DNA from: Mesostigma viride
Taxonomy: Eukaryota > Streptophyta > Mesostigmatophyceae > Mesostigmatales > Mesostigmataceae
DNA length: 64,000 nt
Assembly (NCBI GenBank): GCA_009746045.1
Contig: RPFO01000082.1
Span: 2,382,506 to 2,446,505 of the forward strand
Reading direction: 5' to 3'
This document shows, piece after piece, positions 1-11,374 of this stretch. The notes beneath the pieces are model-generated. The model was not told the origin of the DNA, ran no database searches, and saw only the letters and a program-made list of their open reading frames with translations. The position numbers and the translations under genes are program-made. Position 1 is the stretch's first letter; every line of letters starts with the position of its first letter.

Positions 1-1370
1 CCCTAGCTGTTTAAGGACTGTGGCACGTTCTTAATTCACGCGTCGCCAAACATTTATTTCAGTTGTGAGGGAAACTCTTCCTTTTCTTGTTGAGCAACAT
101 GACAGTGGAGGCGTTCTAGGTGGAGCTTTGGTTCCTCCCACGTGGATGGTGGTTTGGTTTTGGTGGGGAGGAGAACAACGGCATCTGAGTTGTTCCCACT
201 ATCAACATGGTACTATGGAAAGGGCGAGCTCCCTAGGAGTTGTCCAGAGTGGTCCAGATTGGTGGCAGCTACGTCTGGTTACCCTGAGCAATTTTTGCGG
301 GGAGTGGACATCCTGGCTGTCTGCAATGTAATTTCCAGACGGCATCACACATGCCAGGGCAGAACAACAGCAGGTACGGGGTTTCCACTATCATACTTGG
401 ACAGCTGTGTCTAGTTACCCTGAGAAAATTTCTGCGGGGGAGTGGATATCACAGGTCTGCCAAAGGGGTTGCCAGATGCTATCATGGAGGCACATGGCAT
501 GGTAGATGCCACCACATCAGGGGACATCGGGATACCTGCAGTGGGTTGTCCCCAAAAGGGTATCACATGAGTTGGATATCCCAGGTCTGCCAAAGGGTTG
601 CCAGATGCTATCATGGAGGCATATGGCATGGTAGATGCCACCACATCAGGGGACATCGGGATACCTGCAGTAGGTTGTCCCCCGGAGGGTATCACACGGG
701 CACCCATGAGTTGCCAGGGGTCTCTTGCATGGGTTGCCCACTTGCCAGACGGTGTCCTTTGACACATGTTCCCAGAGGGGGTGGACCACTTGCTTGACAA
801 CGTCCCCTTACAAGTGGGGTGTGGGTCACTTGCCAGTTGGGGCCCTTACCTGCGCCAGACCATTGTGACCACACATTTACTTCTCCGAGGACATGATGGT
901 TACCACTGCTTGTTGGCAGATGGCCCCTGTTGGGCCTAGGAGGTGCACTAGGACAGCAAGTATGGACACCAGGGCTGCTGTCATAGTTCTTATCTGTGAA
1001 TATATCTGATATAGTTCTCAGATCAGAATTTTTGACACTGGGCAAGGCGCTTTTAGGCCCATTCTCTTGACTTTTGGGCAGTTGTGCTGGCTGTTGGACC
1101 ACCTCAGGCCCTTGTCACTCCTTAGGCTTAGGAGTTCTGGCTACCTGGCACTTGGTAGTAGCCATGTTAGAGTCAGCTGTCTTGACAGGTTGGCAGTCTG
1201 TGGTTTGCCTACTAGGCAGTTTTTCTGAGTGCCATAGTGAAGGTTGCTGGCTCCTTCTTGCAGCTGATTGACGTTCAGTCCGGGAAGTTGACAGCATGTG
1301 GTCATTCTTCCAAGCAGCTTCTGGAGCCAGGCTCATTGGTGTCCGTTCCAGGCCTCCTTAAAGCAGCTTA
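1..1370. other. No gene recognised; repetitive flank
   Basis: Only short, overlapping reading frames on both strands occur here and none resembles a protein family I know. The stretch contains the 130-bp tandem duplication listed separately. A phrase resembling TTTTGGTGGGGAGGAG near 155-172 recurs in similar form near 7563-7578, so this may be part of the same decayed element family as 5.8-11.4 kb. That link is an inference from one short match. Confidence 0.4.
440..700. repeat. Tandem duplication, unit about 130 bp
   Basis: Two nearly identical copies start at about 444 and 574 (GGATATC...AGGTCTGCC) and run through the shared phrase GGGGACATCGGGATACCTGC. They differ by a few substitutions and one inserted G, so the copies are young. 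Confidence 0.85.
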
Positions 1371-1394
1371 GTCACTTCACTAGGAACTCGGCTT

Positions 1395-1725
1395 TGAGAA
1401 TGGGTGAGAAATTGTGAGAAAAAGGGTGAGAAAGGTGAGAAAAAGGGTGAGAAATGGGTGAGAATGGGTGAGAAAGGTGAGAAAAAAGGGTGAGAATGGG
1501 GTGAGAATGGGTGAGAAAACACGTTTCTCACCCGGGTGAGATTGCCCCAAAAAGGTGAAAAAAGGGGAAAAACGTGAGAAAAATCTCAAAAAACAGGACA
1601 TGAGATAAGTGAGAAAAACGGGAGGTGTGAAACGTGAGAAAAGTGAGAAAATCAGGACGTGAGAAAAGTGAGAAAAACAGGACGTGAGAAAAGTGAGAAA
1701 AGTGAGAAAACACAGCGCTGAAAAA
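1395..1725. repeat. GTGAGAAA-type minisatellite
   Basis: Irregular tandem array built from GGGTGAGAAA, GGTGAGAAAAA and ACGTGAGAAAAGTGAG variants. The same motif occurs in inverted orientation (CTCACC/TTTCTCA) at about 5455-5790. Confidence 0.85.
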
Positions 1726-1876
1726 CACACCCATAATGCAATATGCTGGCAGCAGACACATGCATGCAGTGCCAGTAACAACCGCTGTTCAAAACAGCAC
1801 GAACAATAATGATTTTTTCATTAAATGTTTGAATAATTTTAATGTTTACAGCTGCAAGAACCCGTTGATTCAACTA

Positions 1877-2025
1877 TTCAACACTGTTATGGCGTTATGT
1901 ACATCTTCGGCATTCAAATATGCCTTTTCAACACAGTCTGTTATGGCGTTATGACATCTTCGGCATTCAATGCCTGTTCAACACAGTCTGTTATGGCGTT
2001 ATGACATCTTTCGCATTCAATGCCT
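1877..2025. repeat. Three tandem copies of an about 54-bp unit
   Basis: The phrase TTATGGCGTTATG...ACATCTT(T)CGGCATTCAA...TGCC recurs three times with small indels, spaced by AACACAGTCTG. No coding signal overlaps. Confidence 0.75.
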
Positions 2026-2174
2026 ATCATCAAATACTATATGGTAGCTAGCTAACAAAGCGGGCCGGTCGACAGGGCGTCACATGCTGACTTGAAAGTG
2101 GAACCGCTTGCATTTTACTCTCGTGGTCCCTGCAAGAAATAAAGCAAACCGACACAATATACGCAAGAGGAAAA

Positions 2175-2505
2175 GAAATCAGATCCTTGACATAGATGTA
2201 AGCGTTCTACAAGGATCTTGAGCTCAGCACCACCTAAAAATCCATGCAGCAAATGTGTATGGCAAATCATAATTCCATCAACATACAATTCTACACATCC
2301 ATGCATGCAAGAGGCCGGGGGAAAAAAAACAGGCCCTTGCAGATAAACATCTATACCTTCAAATGCCAAAATAATGACACCTATAATTCCCCCTAAAATG
2401 AAAGCAGTGCAAGAGACAAAAAAGACATCAGATCCTTGACATAGACATCACCATTCTACAAGGAAGAGCTCACCAGCACCTAACGGTCCATGCAGCAAAT
2501 GTGTA
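2175..2505. repeat. Direct repeat pair (about 85 bp each)
   Basis: About 2175-2262 and 2425-2505 share ATCAGATCCTTGACATAGA, TTCTACAAGGA and CCATGCAGCAAATGTGTA in the same order, with scattered differences. This is probably an old segmental duplication. No gene is seen between 1726 and 2695. Confidence 0.65.
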
Positions 2506-2694
2506 GAACCCAACACTCACTCTTATGGCAAAGCAGCCCCATGTGGCAAGGCAGCACCATACACATGAATCACACCATGCGCCAGATGTCACACGAGCAA
2601 GGCACAACGTTGTCGTCGGATCAGAAAGCAACAAACGTGAAAACGCTAGCGGCCCAAATCTGAGATTCCGCGGAACACAGAAAATAAGAAAGCT

Positions 2695-2832
2695 CAGAAG
2701 CTACCAGCAAGGGATCGAACATATGACCTTTGGCATGATTTCGCGGCTGTGTGAGTCTCCTGATCCGAAGGCATCTCACTTAATTAACGTTTCGAAACAG
2801 CCAAACTGCGGAAAATCTCTTACCGGAGAGAG
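2695..2832 (-). repeat. tRNA-like SINE copy 1
   Basis: Read on the minus strand, this carries a B-box-like GTTCGATCC and, upstream of it, a core with CCTTCGGATCAGGAGA, which resembles the anticodon arm of tRNA-Arg(TCG). A related copy lies at 32915-33030. Both share TTACCGGAGAG at one end and TTTCGCG next to the stem. In plus-strand coordinates the arms GGCTGT (2745-2750) and GTGAG (2751-2755) pair with ACAGCC (2797-2802) and CTCAC (2775-2779). I call it a tRNA-derived SINE rather than a functional tRNA because the acceptor stem does not close. Confidence 0.5.
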
Positions 2833-2841
2833 TTGCCAATA

Positions 2842-2912
2842 TCAAGGAGACAACCAGCGCAGGCCAGAAATCGGGAGAATCCGGACCATGGTAGCTCGAG
2901 CCTGCCGTTATC
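2842..2912 (+). mobile_element. Helitron-like 5' terminus, copy 1
   Basis: The sequence starts with TCAAGGAGACAACCAGCGCA after a flanking A and continues through GGCCAGAAATCGGGAGAATC. Related copies occur at 12261-12308 (minus), 30860-30909 (plus), 61403-61477 (minus) and partially at 61934-61957. In the first four the element begins TC directly after an A. That fits Helitrons, which begin 5'-TC and insert between A and T. The 3' end was not located. Confidence 0.45.
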
Positions 2913-2954
2913 TTGTCCGCGTTTTCGAGTCGTGCAGGATTATGAATATGAATG

Positions 2955-3056
2955 GAGATGGAAATGTGTAGCCTTGTGCATTGAAATTACGGCTGGCTGA
3001 CGTGAAGAGCGACTACATGACCTACACGGTGGGGCCGGAAACGGCTTGCTTGATTG
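2955..3056 (+). repeat. Inverted repeat arm, left (partner 3801-3905)
   Basis: About 95 bp, including TGTAGCCTTG, GAAATTA and GTGGGGCCGGAAAC, recur in inverted orientation at 3801-3905. Both copies can be read in the frame giving KSD...MTYTVGPETACLI. They therefore look like two opposed copies of a short coding fragment rather than simple transposon termini. No family recognised. Confidence 0.6.
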
Positions 3057-3800
3057 TGTTTCATCGTGGGCAACGAGTCCAACAACTACTTTCTCTGGGC
3101 GGCAAACTGCGGCAAATTGAACGCAAACCTCATCATGAAATCTTGACCGTCGAAATGTAACAATCCGACGACTTATGCAGTATGCCGCGTAATTTTCTGT
3201 TGCGGGAGAGCCGTTGGGCCGGTTCCCGACGCGGGCGACCAGTGGTTTGCGTTAAGTTAACTTAGCTGAAGTTCCCCAAGCCGCATGATGGCTCTCATCG
3301 ACGGCCTCAGTCTATTGACGCGTCGGCCCGATTTTGGCGGCACCCAATTTGACCCCAACGGCACCTACCGACAAAGGGCATACGTACGTTTCACGCGCAC
3401 CACGACCTTCGAGCTCTGCTATGGCGGTGGTGCCGTGGGGCCCGCATCAGACTGCGGGCCCTTATCTGCTTTGGCGGTGCTGCCGTTGGGCCCGCATCAG
3501 AATTCAGGCCCTTTATGCATGCGGGCCATTAATGCATGTTACTTTTTTAGTCTTCTGCATACAAATATGAAGCAATGAGGTCGTGTCCTCTGGATTTTTG
3601 CACTGCAAATGGCATTTGCACCGTGTGCAGTTCCTGGACGTTTGGAAACATGCATGATGGCATGTGGCTAATGTAATGACTGACTAGCTAGACCGTTTCA
3701 GTGGTTTTTCATTTGCGGGTATTTCCTCGTAAATGGTGGGAAAGCGATCGCAGCAATGGTTCTCACCACTAGACACTCCCGGCCAGTGAAGCTCGAAAAA

Positions 3801-3905
3801 CACGCCCTGATCAAGCAAGCTGTTTCCGGCCCCACTGTATAGGTCATCTTACAGTCGCTCTTTGCGTAAGCCAGCCATAATTTCAATGAACAAGGCTACA
3901 CATTT
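3801..3905 (-). repeat. Inverted repeat arm, right (partner 2955-3056)
   Basis: Reverse-complement partner of 2955-3056. The reading frame is open on the minus strand from 3886 to 3698 and includes TYTVGPETACLI. The 745 bp between the arms hold no recognisable gene. Confidence 0.6.
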
Positions 3906-3924
3906 GCATACTCTTTGCTTGGTT

Positions 3925-4365
3925 ATCGGGTGTGCCTTTGTTTGGATGCAGGGGGGATCGCTGTGCTGACACAACGCGGCAAGGGATTTGCTGGTAGAAG
4001 ATGCCCTTCCCAAGGCTGATTACAGCGACCCTGCGAATGGCGACGAGGCCTACTGGTGAGCCTTGTTTTTTGCAAATGCTACTTACGCCGTCTGCTTTGG
4101 TTTTTTTAATTCAGTCCTATTGAAAGGCGCCTTGGGATTAGCCATGCAATCATGTTTTACTGTCACAAAGCCAGCCCTAGTAATTAATATCTAGTTTGTT
4201 TGGTTTTACCCATCCGGGTGCCATGATCTTGCCGCCAGTAAAAGCGTCCTGTGTTGTATCTGTTCTATTTTTTTTAATAACCAATACTTGCAATAATAAT
4301 ACTCTTTGCTGGGTTATCGGTGTGCGTTTGTTTGAATGCAGGCGAGATCGCTGTGCTGACACAAC
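3925..4365 (+). repeat. Duplicated exon-start segment
   Basis: About 3925-3985 and 4300-4365 share GGTTATCGG, TGTGC, TTTGTTTG, ATGCAGG and GATCGCTGTGCTGACACAAC. Both copies contain an acceptor-like TGCAG directly followed by the start of the coding segment at 4342. The first copy therefore looks like a truncated duplicate of the intron end and exon start. Confidence 0.6.
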
Positions 4366-5284
4366 GTTCAACGTGCTTGCATGGGCATCATTAAACCTGA
4401 CGCCGCTTGTGCCGCAAGGCATTGTAGCGGCGTGTGGGGGCGTGAAGCGCTACGCGGATTCTTTCCACAAAGTCAGGATACACGGGTTCAACTACCGCAC
4501 GGAGGCTGCGGACCAATCCCAGGGAAAGCGGCACAAGAATGCGGGAGTTGCGGTGCATGGCCCGGGCGGTGTAGACTTTGGTTTCATTACACACATTCTG
4601 AAGGCCAGGTTAGAGTACCCACGAGGGGGCTGGGAATGGCAGCTGTTGTTGAAGGTGGAGCTTTTTGATCGCCTTCATGTCGCTCACCTGCCCCACGAGA
4701 GGTTGGTGGTCATCAGCAGCGCACAGGCCCCCAGGTCGTCGTGCCTTGTGTTGCCAGGTGCAGTGAGCTCAGTTGGGTATGTCGTCGATGAATGCTATGC
4801 TCCCGAAATGGTGGTAATCCCTGCCAAACTGCCATGGAGCATGGCACATCAGGCGCAATCTGCCCTCAGTAACCATGTGTATCACAGCGTGGCAGCAGAT
4901 TTCCCCACCATGCCGCAGTTTGAAGTGATTGAGGAGGGTGAGCCGATGCCACCGCCACCGCCTAGTGGCAAGAAGAAAGGCAAGAAGAAGGGGTCCAAGA
5001 AGAAGAAGGTGGCAGCGGCAGACCTAGGTGATGGCGACGTGGTGCGCCGCGCTGGCAAGGCACCTGCTCGAGGGCGCAGCCGCAAGCGTGGTGCTCCCAC
5101 AGATGCTGGACCTAGCCAGCCCACCGTTGTAATTGAGGAGGTCCCTATGGCAAAGAGGGCCAGTGGAAGGCAGCGTAAAGCTGTGAACTATTGCGACACT
5201 AGTGGGGATGACACTATGTCATCAGAAGATGATGTTGATGCAAGCAACCCCTCGGACAGCAGTTCTGAAGAAGATGACTATTGA
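4342..5284 (+). CDS. Transposon-derived protein, C-terminal part
   Basis: An open frame runs to a TGA at 5282-5284. I begin it at 4342, after the acceptor-like TTTGAATGCAG, because the codons upstream of this point look non-coding. The first half (VKRYADSFHKVRIHGFNY, later VDFGFITHILKARLEYP and VGYVVDECYAPEMVVIPA) resembles the conserved C-terminal domain that follows the transposase core in large plant DNA transposons such as CACTA/EnSpm elements. I recognise the style rather than a named family. The second half is low complexity: a Lys run (GKKKGKKKGSKKKK), a basic patch, and an acidic Ser/Asp/Glu tail ending SSSEEDDY. AATAAA follows about 140 bp downstream. No transposase catalytic domain lies upstream in the window, so this is a fragment of an element or a domesticated remnant. 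Confidence 0.5.
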
Positions 5285-5454
5285 TTTAATTTGGGCATGA
5301 CAGCATTGTTTATGGAATGATGTGCTGTTTTATATTGTATGACAACCCTATATTAATTGCACCTTTGTGCACCCTATAATGCATATCAAAGTGGTGTTGA
5401 GTTTTTTTTCACGTTAAGGACTTAATGAAATAAAGCTCATGATTTTTCTCGTGT

Positions 5455-5790
5455 TACACTCTTGGTGAGAAATTTCTCACCACGTTGACTTGTGATTTTT
5501 CTCGTGTTAGTGATTTTTCTCGTGTTGGTGAGAAACTTCTCAATTTTCTCAATTTTCTCAATTTTTCGGACTTTTTCTCACCCATTCTCACCTTTTTTCT
5601 CACTTAAGGGTTTTTTCTCACCCCAATCTCACCAAAACCCCCTTTTTCTCACCAAAATCTCACCCTGGTGAGATTTTTTGCCTAGCGTTTGCGGAAAAAA
5701 ATTGAGATTTTTCTCAAATTTCTCAAAAAATTCTCACAAAAGGTGAGAAAATTGAGGGTTTTGAGAAAATTCTCAGAATCTGAGTTCCTA
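5455..5790. repeat. TTTCTCACC-type minisatellite
   Basis: Irregular array of CTCACC, TTTTTCTCA and TGAGAAATTTCTCA motifs. It is the inverted counterpart of the array at 1395-1725. The two arrays bracket a 3.7-kb segment that contains the transposon-like ORF. Confidence 0.8.
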
Positions 5791-8700
5791 GTGTTCCCCG
5801 CCATCGCGTGACCGGCGCAAGCAGCTAGTCTTGGTTGTCCAGTCAGGCAACCGCTGTGTTGACTACCCACATGTGGGGGTGGTCCAACGCTGATTGGGCG
5901 TGGTGGCAGTAGCCTATTGGGGACTTGAGGCCAGTGGGGGATTGGTAACTTGTCGATGGCGGACATGGTGCATGGAGGCGACGCTGGAGAGTATCCTGGT
6001 GGTGGACTAGTGCTGTTGGTGGTGACTGCAAGCACTCAATGGTGGAGACTTCATCAAGCACTGCATGGTGGCCGCTGGGACTCTGGTGACTTGGGGACGC
6101 CCAAGTGACGCGTATCTGTAATGCTGGTGCCTGCTCCTGACGCGGTGTTGGGTCCTGCCTGCTGGTGGACATCAAGCCAGCCGTGTGCAGATGAGTAACC
6201 TCCTACCGTTGCTTTGCCCTGCTATGGACTTATCCTTGCTTGCATGGTGCCAGGATGGCTTGTTGTCTTGATAGTACACCATCCGTCTTTGAGCTGATCG
6301 CTTGCACAGCATGATGGTTGTATGAATAGGACTGCTTGCACGGGGGGTCTGGCATCATGTTTGCATGGGTAGGATGTCCTTGTGGGTTGGATGATGGGCG
6401 GGATCAACGGAGCTACAACTGTGGGGCCGGCTGGAATCTTTGGCATGACAGTGATGACAATGGTTCCCACTCCGTTGCCTCTTAATTGAGGAGTTGGACT
6501 ACTGGGTGCTGGGCGGGGGCTCACATGAGCTTAGAGGTGTGGGTTTGTTGAGGGACCCATTCAGCCCTTTACCACCCTTACAACCTGCCTCATAGGCATC
6601 AGTATCCGTGGTACACTGACCTTAATACCATTTGGCAGTCTACGTGGTTCACGAACATGGTTACTACCTTCCATGCTTTGACTAGGGGGACATTGTTCAG
6701 TCTACTTGCTAGGGCCCTGCCAAGCTGAGGGTGTATCTGTTTGATGACTGATGGCCTCATCCAGCATACCCTTATGCTGCCCTACTTGTGCAACCTTGTC
6801 TTGGGCTCCTTCGATCCTAATGCCCACATTACCTTGCATGGTAGTGCCACCTGGATGGTTGCGGGGAGTGATGTTGTTGCTGGGGGCCCTGCCAAGCTTG
6901 AGCACATCAGTTGCCTGATTGGTGATTGCTTTCAGTTTGCTCTCAAGCTGCCCTGTATGCAACTCCGTCTTGGACACTTTGCTGTAGTGCCCATCCCATC
7001 TTTAGTCATGAGGTGCATAGGACGCCGTTATAGAGAGACCCTGCAGGCCACCAGTGGGTCAGTGGGCTGAGAAACAGGCCTCCCCCACCCTTCTATGGTT
7101 GGCTGGGCCTCTGTCCCTATGCGTATTCCATGGCGTTTGTTCCTGCTAGGTTATGCTGTCAATCTTGGGAAGTTGATACCAGGATTATTACAGCTTATTC
7201 TACGCAGAGGGGTGGAATTATTAGGCATGCTGGTAGTCTCCAGTTTACCAGTTATGCTGAGGGGGATTTGTGTGGGGAGCAGGGCGTGCAGGGGATTGGG
7301 CTGCGTCTAAACCTTGCATGGGGTAGCGTGTGCTACGCTTTACCAGTTGGGGCATACCGTTCATAATGCTGGTGAGGCATTACGGATCTTTTGCTATCCC
7401 TATCAAGGCTGTGGATGGTTTCCCAGGCATCTTATGGAGAAATAGTGTGCCTTGGCTCATAAAAAGCCACTGGCTATGGGTTGAGAGTACTAGCTACTAA
7501 GGAGATGTGGCTTTACCTCACTCTTACTCCTGTGGGTGCGACTGGAGGGGGGGAAATTTTGTTCTGGTGGGGAGGAGATCTATGAGGATCATAGCGTGGA
7601 GACACCTTGGGATTTCAGTTCATCTTTTCTGGGTCTCCTCATAGATCCCTGACTATCCTCATAGAACCTGATGGTATCCTGGTTTCGCTGGCCATCGGTG
7701 GGCTATTTTGGCTGTGCTTTGTTGCATCTCCCCAACCTGCTGACGGGTACCCACTGGAGACAACCCTGTCCACGGCCTCATGGGCGTACTTCTGAGATAA
7801 CCTTGCTCTTCATGAGGCGACCCTGTTGGCGACGTCTTCCTGCTGGATTGCTCCTGTCTCTTGGTGACTGCACTTCCACCTGGGGCGCTGTTGACGTTTC
7901 CTCGTTCCAGTTTGCGTGGACTGCCGGGTGTCAGCGGGCCTTGGACTTGCTGCAGCAGAAGCTCATGCCAGCCCTGTGTTAGGATTGAGCATTCTTGGCA
8001 TCCATCCAGCCTGCTATGACCTGATGAGCCTTGGACCCTGGCAGCCCAAGTTAATTATGGGGGGTTGGCTGTATAGAGGGTTAGCCTTGCTACATGACAC
8101 TCTGCTTCCTGCCCTGATCAAGCAGTGAGAGCTGTCAGTATTCATGGCATGGATCCCTGTGGATGACCCGTTATCCCTGGGAATGTCAGGCTTGTCCTTC
8201 ACCCGTGGACTCTAGCTGAGGGAGGGTGGTGTCCCAGAACCTGGAGTGGCCTCACCTTGTTTGGCTTAGGTGCCTTGACCCTGTTGACTCCTTCCTGGAT
8301 TCATGTGGACTCATCGAATCTGACTGGGATCTGAGTTGAGTGGTATGGACTCTTGGGGAGTTTGGTGGGACTAAGCTGAGATGACATCCAGATCTTGGTG
8401 ACCAGCTTCTGAGGATAGTTGAGGGGATCTGAGCCTGGATGGCACATGGAGAGTGACTTCTGTGTTGTACCCCGACATATGACATATGGAGTTGTTCACC
8501 TAGGGCTTGATGCCTGGTATGCACACCAGCATATACGTGGTTCATGTATGCACACCAGCCTGTATGAGAGTGGCTCCCCTTTTTGTGGCTCATCTGCTGC
8601 ATAGGATGTATGCATTGTCACCAGGACCTGAGTTTGATATGAGGCCTACTGAGGGGCAGGACATGCTAGCAGCCTTACCTGAGGCCTTGAAGGAGGCATT

Positions 8701-8816
8701 TACTCAGTTGCAGCCAGTGAGTATGGGAGAGGCTTCCTACAGGGAGCTGTTGGAGTTTCAGTTCAGAAGGGTGACTTTGATTTGGTTCCTTCTTTCTCCA
8801 GTGTTAATCATCCCAC
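5791..8816 (+). mobile_element. Decayed LTR-element interior, left part
   Basis: No intact gene. Short plus-strand frames with a coding-like feel occur, for example about 8605-8790 (PGPEFDMRPTEGQDML, then FTQLQPVSMGEASYREL). That frame stops where the palindromic element begins at 8817, and another coding-like stretch resumes just after it at 10558. I interpret the region as the gag-side interior of the LTR element whose 3' LTR is at 11375. Reverse transcriptase and integrase motifs were not seen, so this is an inference from position. Confidence 0.3.
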
Positions 8817-10554
8817 GGTCCTAAATTTAGGACTTTGTCCTAAATCGTCCTAGTGGTCACTATAACCGAGGTACCGGGGGGGGGGGTCACTATATGGACC
8901 GTACCCCATGTGGACCGTACCCGGCATGATGTACCCGACCCGTGGTACCGGCACATGGTACCCGGATTCCGTACCCGGGTACCGGGTATAATGGCGGGAA
9001 AGTAGGTACCTCGACCAAAAATATAACCGATTTTGGAGCGAAAAAGTGGGTGCGGGAATGAAGTGAGGTGGATATGGCGACCTGACAATCGTGGCCGGCG
9101 TTTTCACGTGCGTTTATCATTTCGGGCGCCCAGTAGCAAAAACGAAAGGTTGTTAGTTATGCTTAAAGGCTGTGAATATTTTCTGCGCAAGTTTTTATGT
9201 GTAGCGCTGTATCACAGCGGCACAACACAAATGGGTCGCAGATCGCCTGCTCGCGGAGGGTCGATTTTGGCACAAACATGTTAGTGTATTAGCAATGGTG
9301 GTGCGAATCAAGCCAGGAAATTTTTGTGGACGATTTTTATTATAGTCTGGAGTTTAGAAACGGAGTATTTGACATGGGAGCGCCTGGGCCGTGATATTCT
9401 TGCCCGATTTCCATTGTCGACCATGTTTTAGGGACGTTCAGGCTGGGCAGCGAGCGCACCTTATAGGTCTTCACTTTCGGTATTTCTTGGACCTAGAACG
9501 CAGCACAAGCGTGGTTTATATCATTGTCGAACCGGTTGGCTAGCTTTGGTGCGCTCAGCTCTCGGAAAGCTGACCTCGCTGCGGATTTCAGCGACTTTTT
9601 TGCAACCATCTGGAATGAGGCGACGTAAGTAGCAGGTAAGTGCCGGGTTGTCCTAGATCATGAGTGTAACTGGCAACGCTGTCGTGGTGTTTTGAGTCAG
9701 CCAGCTATGCCTAAAAAGAGGGGACGCTCTCTGTGCACATAACTGTCACACATAGTTGGTTTACGTCATACAATTTTTTACGTCTCTATCTTCGTCGTCC
9801 GCTGCAGCTAAAACACACATGCGTAAGAGCAGTTTTACTCATGTGTATGTTATAAACCATGGTCCTATGGCCTGCAGTCGTTCAGGGTGTTCTCAGACAG
9901 TATATACAGTATGGTTTACGTGTTACATGCACCCTGAATTCGCTCACAAAGCGTTGCATGTTAGCACAACGTTGTTTTGTAACTTGATTTGGCTGCATTC
10001 ATGTGTTAGTTGCAATGCAAATGCAATGTTTTTTCATCGCTGGGTGGTGGCCAGCATGTCCGTGATGTCAAAGAAGGTTTGGCATATGCTTAGAGAAAGT
10101 TTACCGCAAGGGGTGGGCCATGTTCAAGCCGGGCAACCTCAGCAACCATGCAACCCTATATTGCATTACCTGCACCATCTGTGACACCGTTAATCACGCG
10201 TATATATAGAGGCAGCCACAGCAGGGTATGGCCTTGTTATACGCTGCCCCGCCATCCCAAGGCCTCGTAGGGTCCCCTAGCGCTTGTAAGATGCTCAAGG
10301 GACCGTGTGGATAGCATGGTCATGCGTTGACAATAATTGGTCCTAATGGTCCTAAAACCCACATTTTGGCCAAATTCGCGCTTTGAGGTCTGGCAGGTGG
10401 CAGGGCCCATTCATGCACTAAATGTAATTATTTGACCCCAGGTTTTTGATAGAAACTAAAAAAGTGTGTTATCTGTCATGGGCACGAATGCCAGGGTCAA
10501 ATTTTAATGTTTGCATATATATTTTTTAATTCCACTTGGTCCTAAATTTAGGAC
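8817..10554. mobile_element. About 1.74-kb insertion bounded by GTCCTAAATTTAGGAC
   Basis: The same 16-bp perfect palindrome GTCCTAAATTTAGGAC lies at 8818-8833 and 10539-10554. Sub-terminal TCCTAAATCGTCCTAG (left) and GGTCCTAATGGTCCTAAAA (right, near 10340) repeat the motif. The left interior holds a GTACC-rich block (8870-8995). An ORF at 9756-10184 (142 codons) has no recognisable domain. The insertion appears to interrupt the LTR-element interior. Target duplications were not resolved, so the superfamily is unknown. Confidence 0.5.
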
Positions 10555-11374
10555 TTTTACTGGGAAGATGGACACCAGCTCAGCCAGAAGGTGTTTCCCT
10601 TTGGAGACTTCTACCTCTTTTGCAATCCCGGGTTGCCCAAGTACACTGTGGAACTTAGGGTCCGTCTGATGCCACTATGGGTGCTGGTGCCCTGATAGGT
10701 GCTAAGTGGTCTGTGGTCAAGACCTTTCTGCAGTTCTGGTGAGCGTACAGATCAGGGGTGAGCAGGCACAAGACGTCCTCTACTTGGGTGATGGACCCGG
10801 CGAGTCAGTCTGTGGTGCTCCTCTCCTGGGGCATGCTTCCGCTATGCTGTCCAGATGGTGGCAGGGGCTACTGAGACTTGCATGGTGCTGAAGGTCAGCA
10901 GGAACTGGCCAGAGTTGGCCCACGTGGTGGGGCAGTTTCCCATGTGTGGACCCAATGGCAAGGTGGCCTGAATGGGGATTGGTATAGCCTGTGAGGAACA
11001 GGGCTGAGAAGGAAAGGGGGGCTTTGGATTGTGGTGTGAGGGGGGGATTCCAGGATGGATGATGGGGGGGGCTCCATTCCAGTTCTGATGTTCCAGTCCG
11101 GAGTTCCAGAATTCCAGAATGATGACGGGATGACTTCCCGTATTGCTGTGATTATCTGGGCTTGTAGTGGATAAGGATGTGACTTGTCTTCCTTAAGCAC
11201 CTGTGACTAGATGTTTATGAGATAGGAGGCCCTGGCTTCAGGGATGTAAAAACCCATCTGCTTGTCCCAAGAGATGGTGGACTTCCTGTTTATTGTTGTG
11301 TTGTTCTTGTGTAGGTTGTTGTTTATTCTTCTTGGCTTCTAGGAACTGGGAGTTCCTGTCTTGAGGGGGAGATA
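10555..11374 (+). mobile_element. Decayed LTR-element interior, right part, with polypurine tract
   Basis: A coding-like stretch (frame reading QKVFPFGDFYLFCNPGLP) resumes right after the insertion but is broken by stops. The segment ends in the purine-rich TTGAGGGGGAGATA at 11361-11374, directly abutting the LTR start. That is the expected place of a 3' polypurine tract. Confidence 0.4.

Noticed and set aside
2695-2832. Functional tRNA gene
   Set aside because: A- and B-box-like motifs and an anticodon-arm-like core are present, but no closing acceptor stem could be formed, and a related copy sits in an intron.
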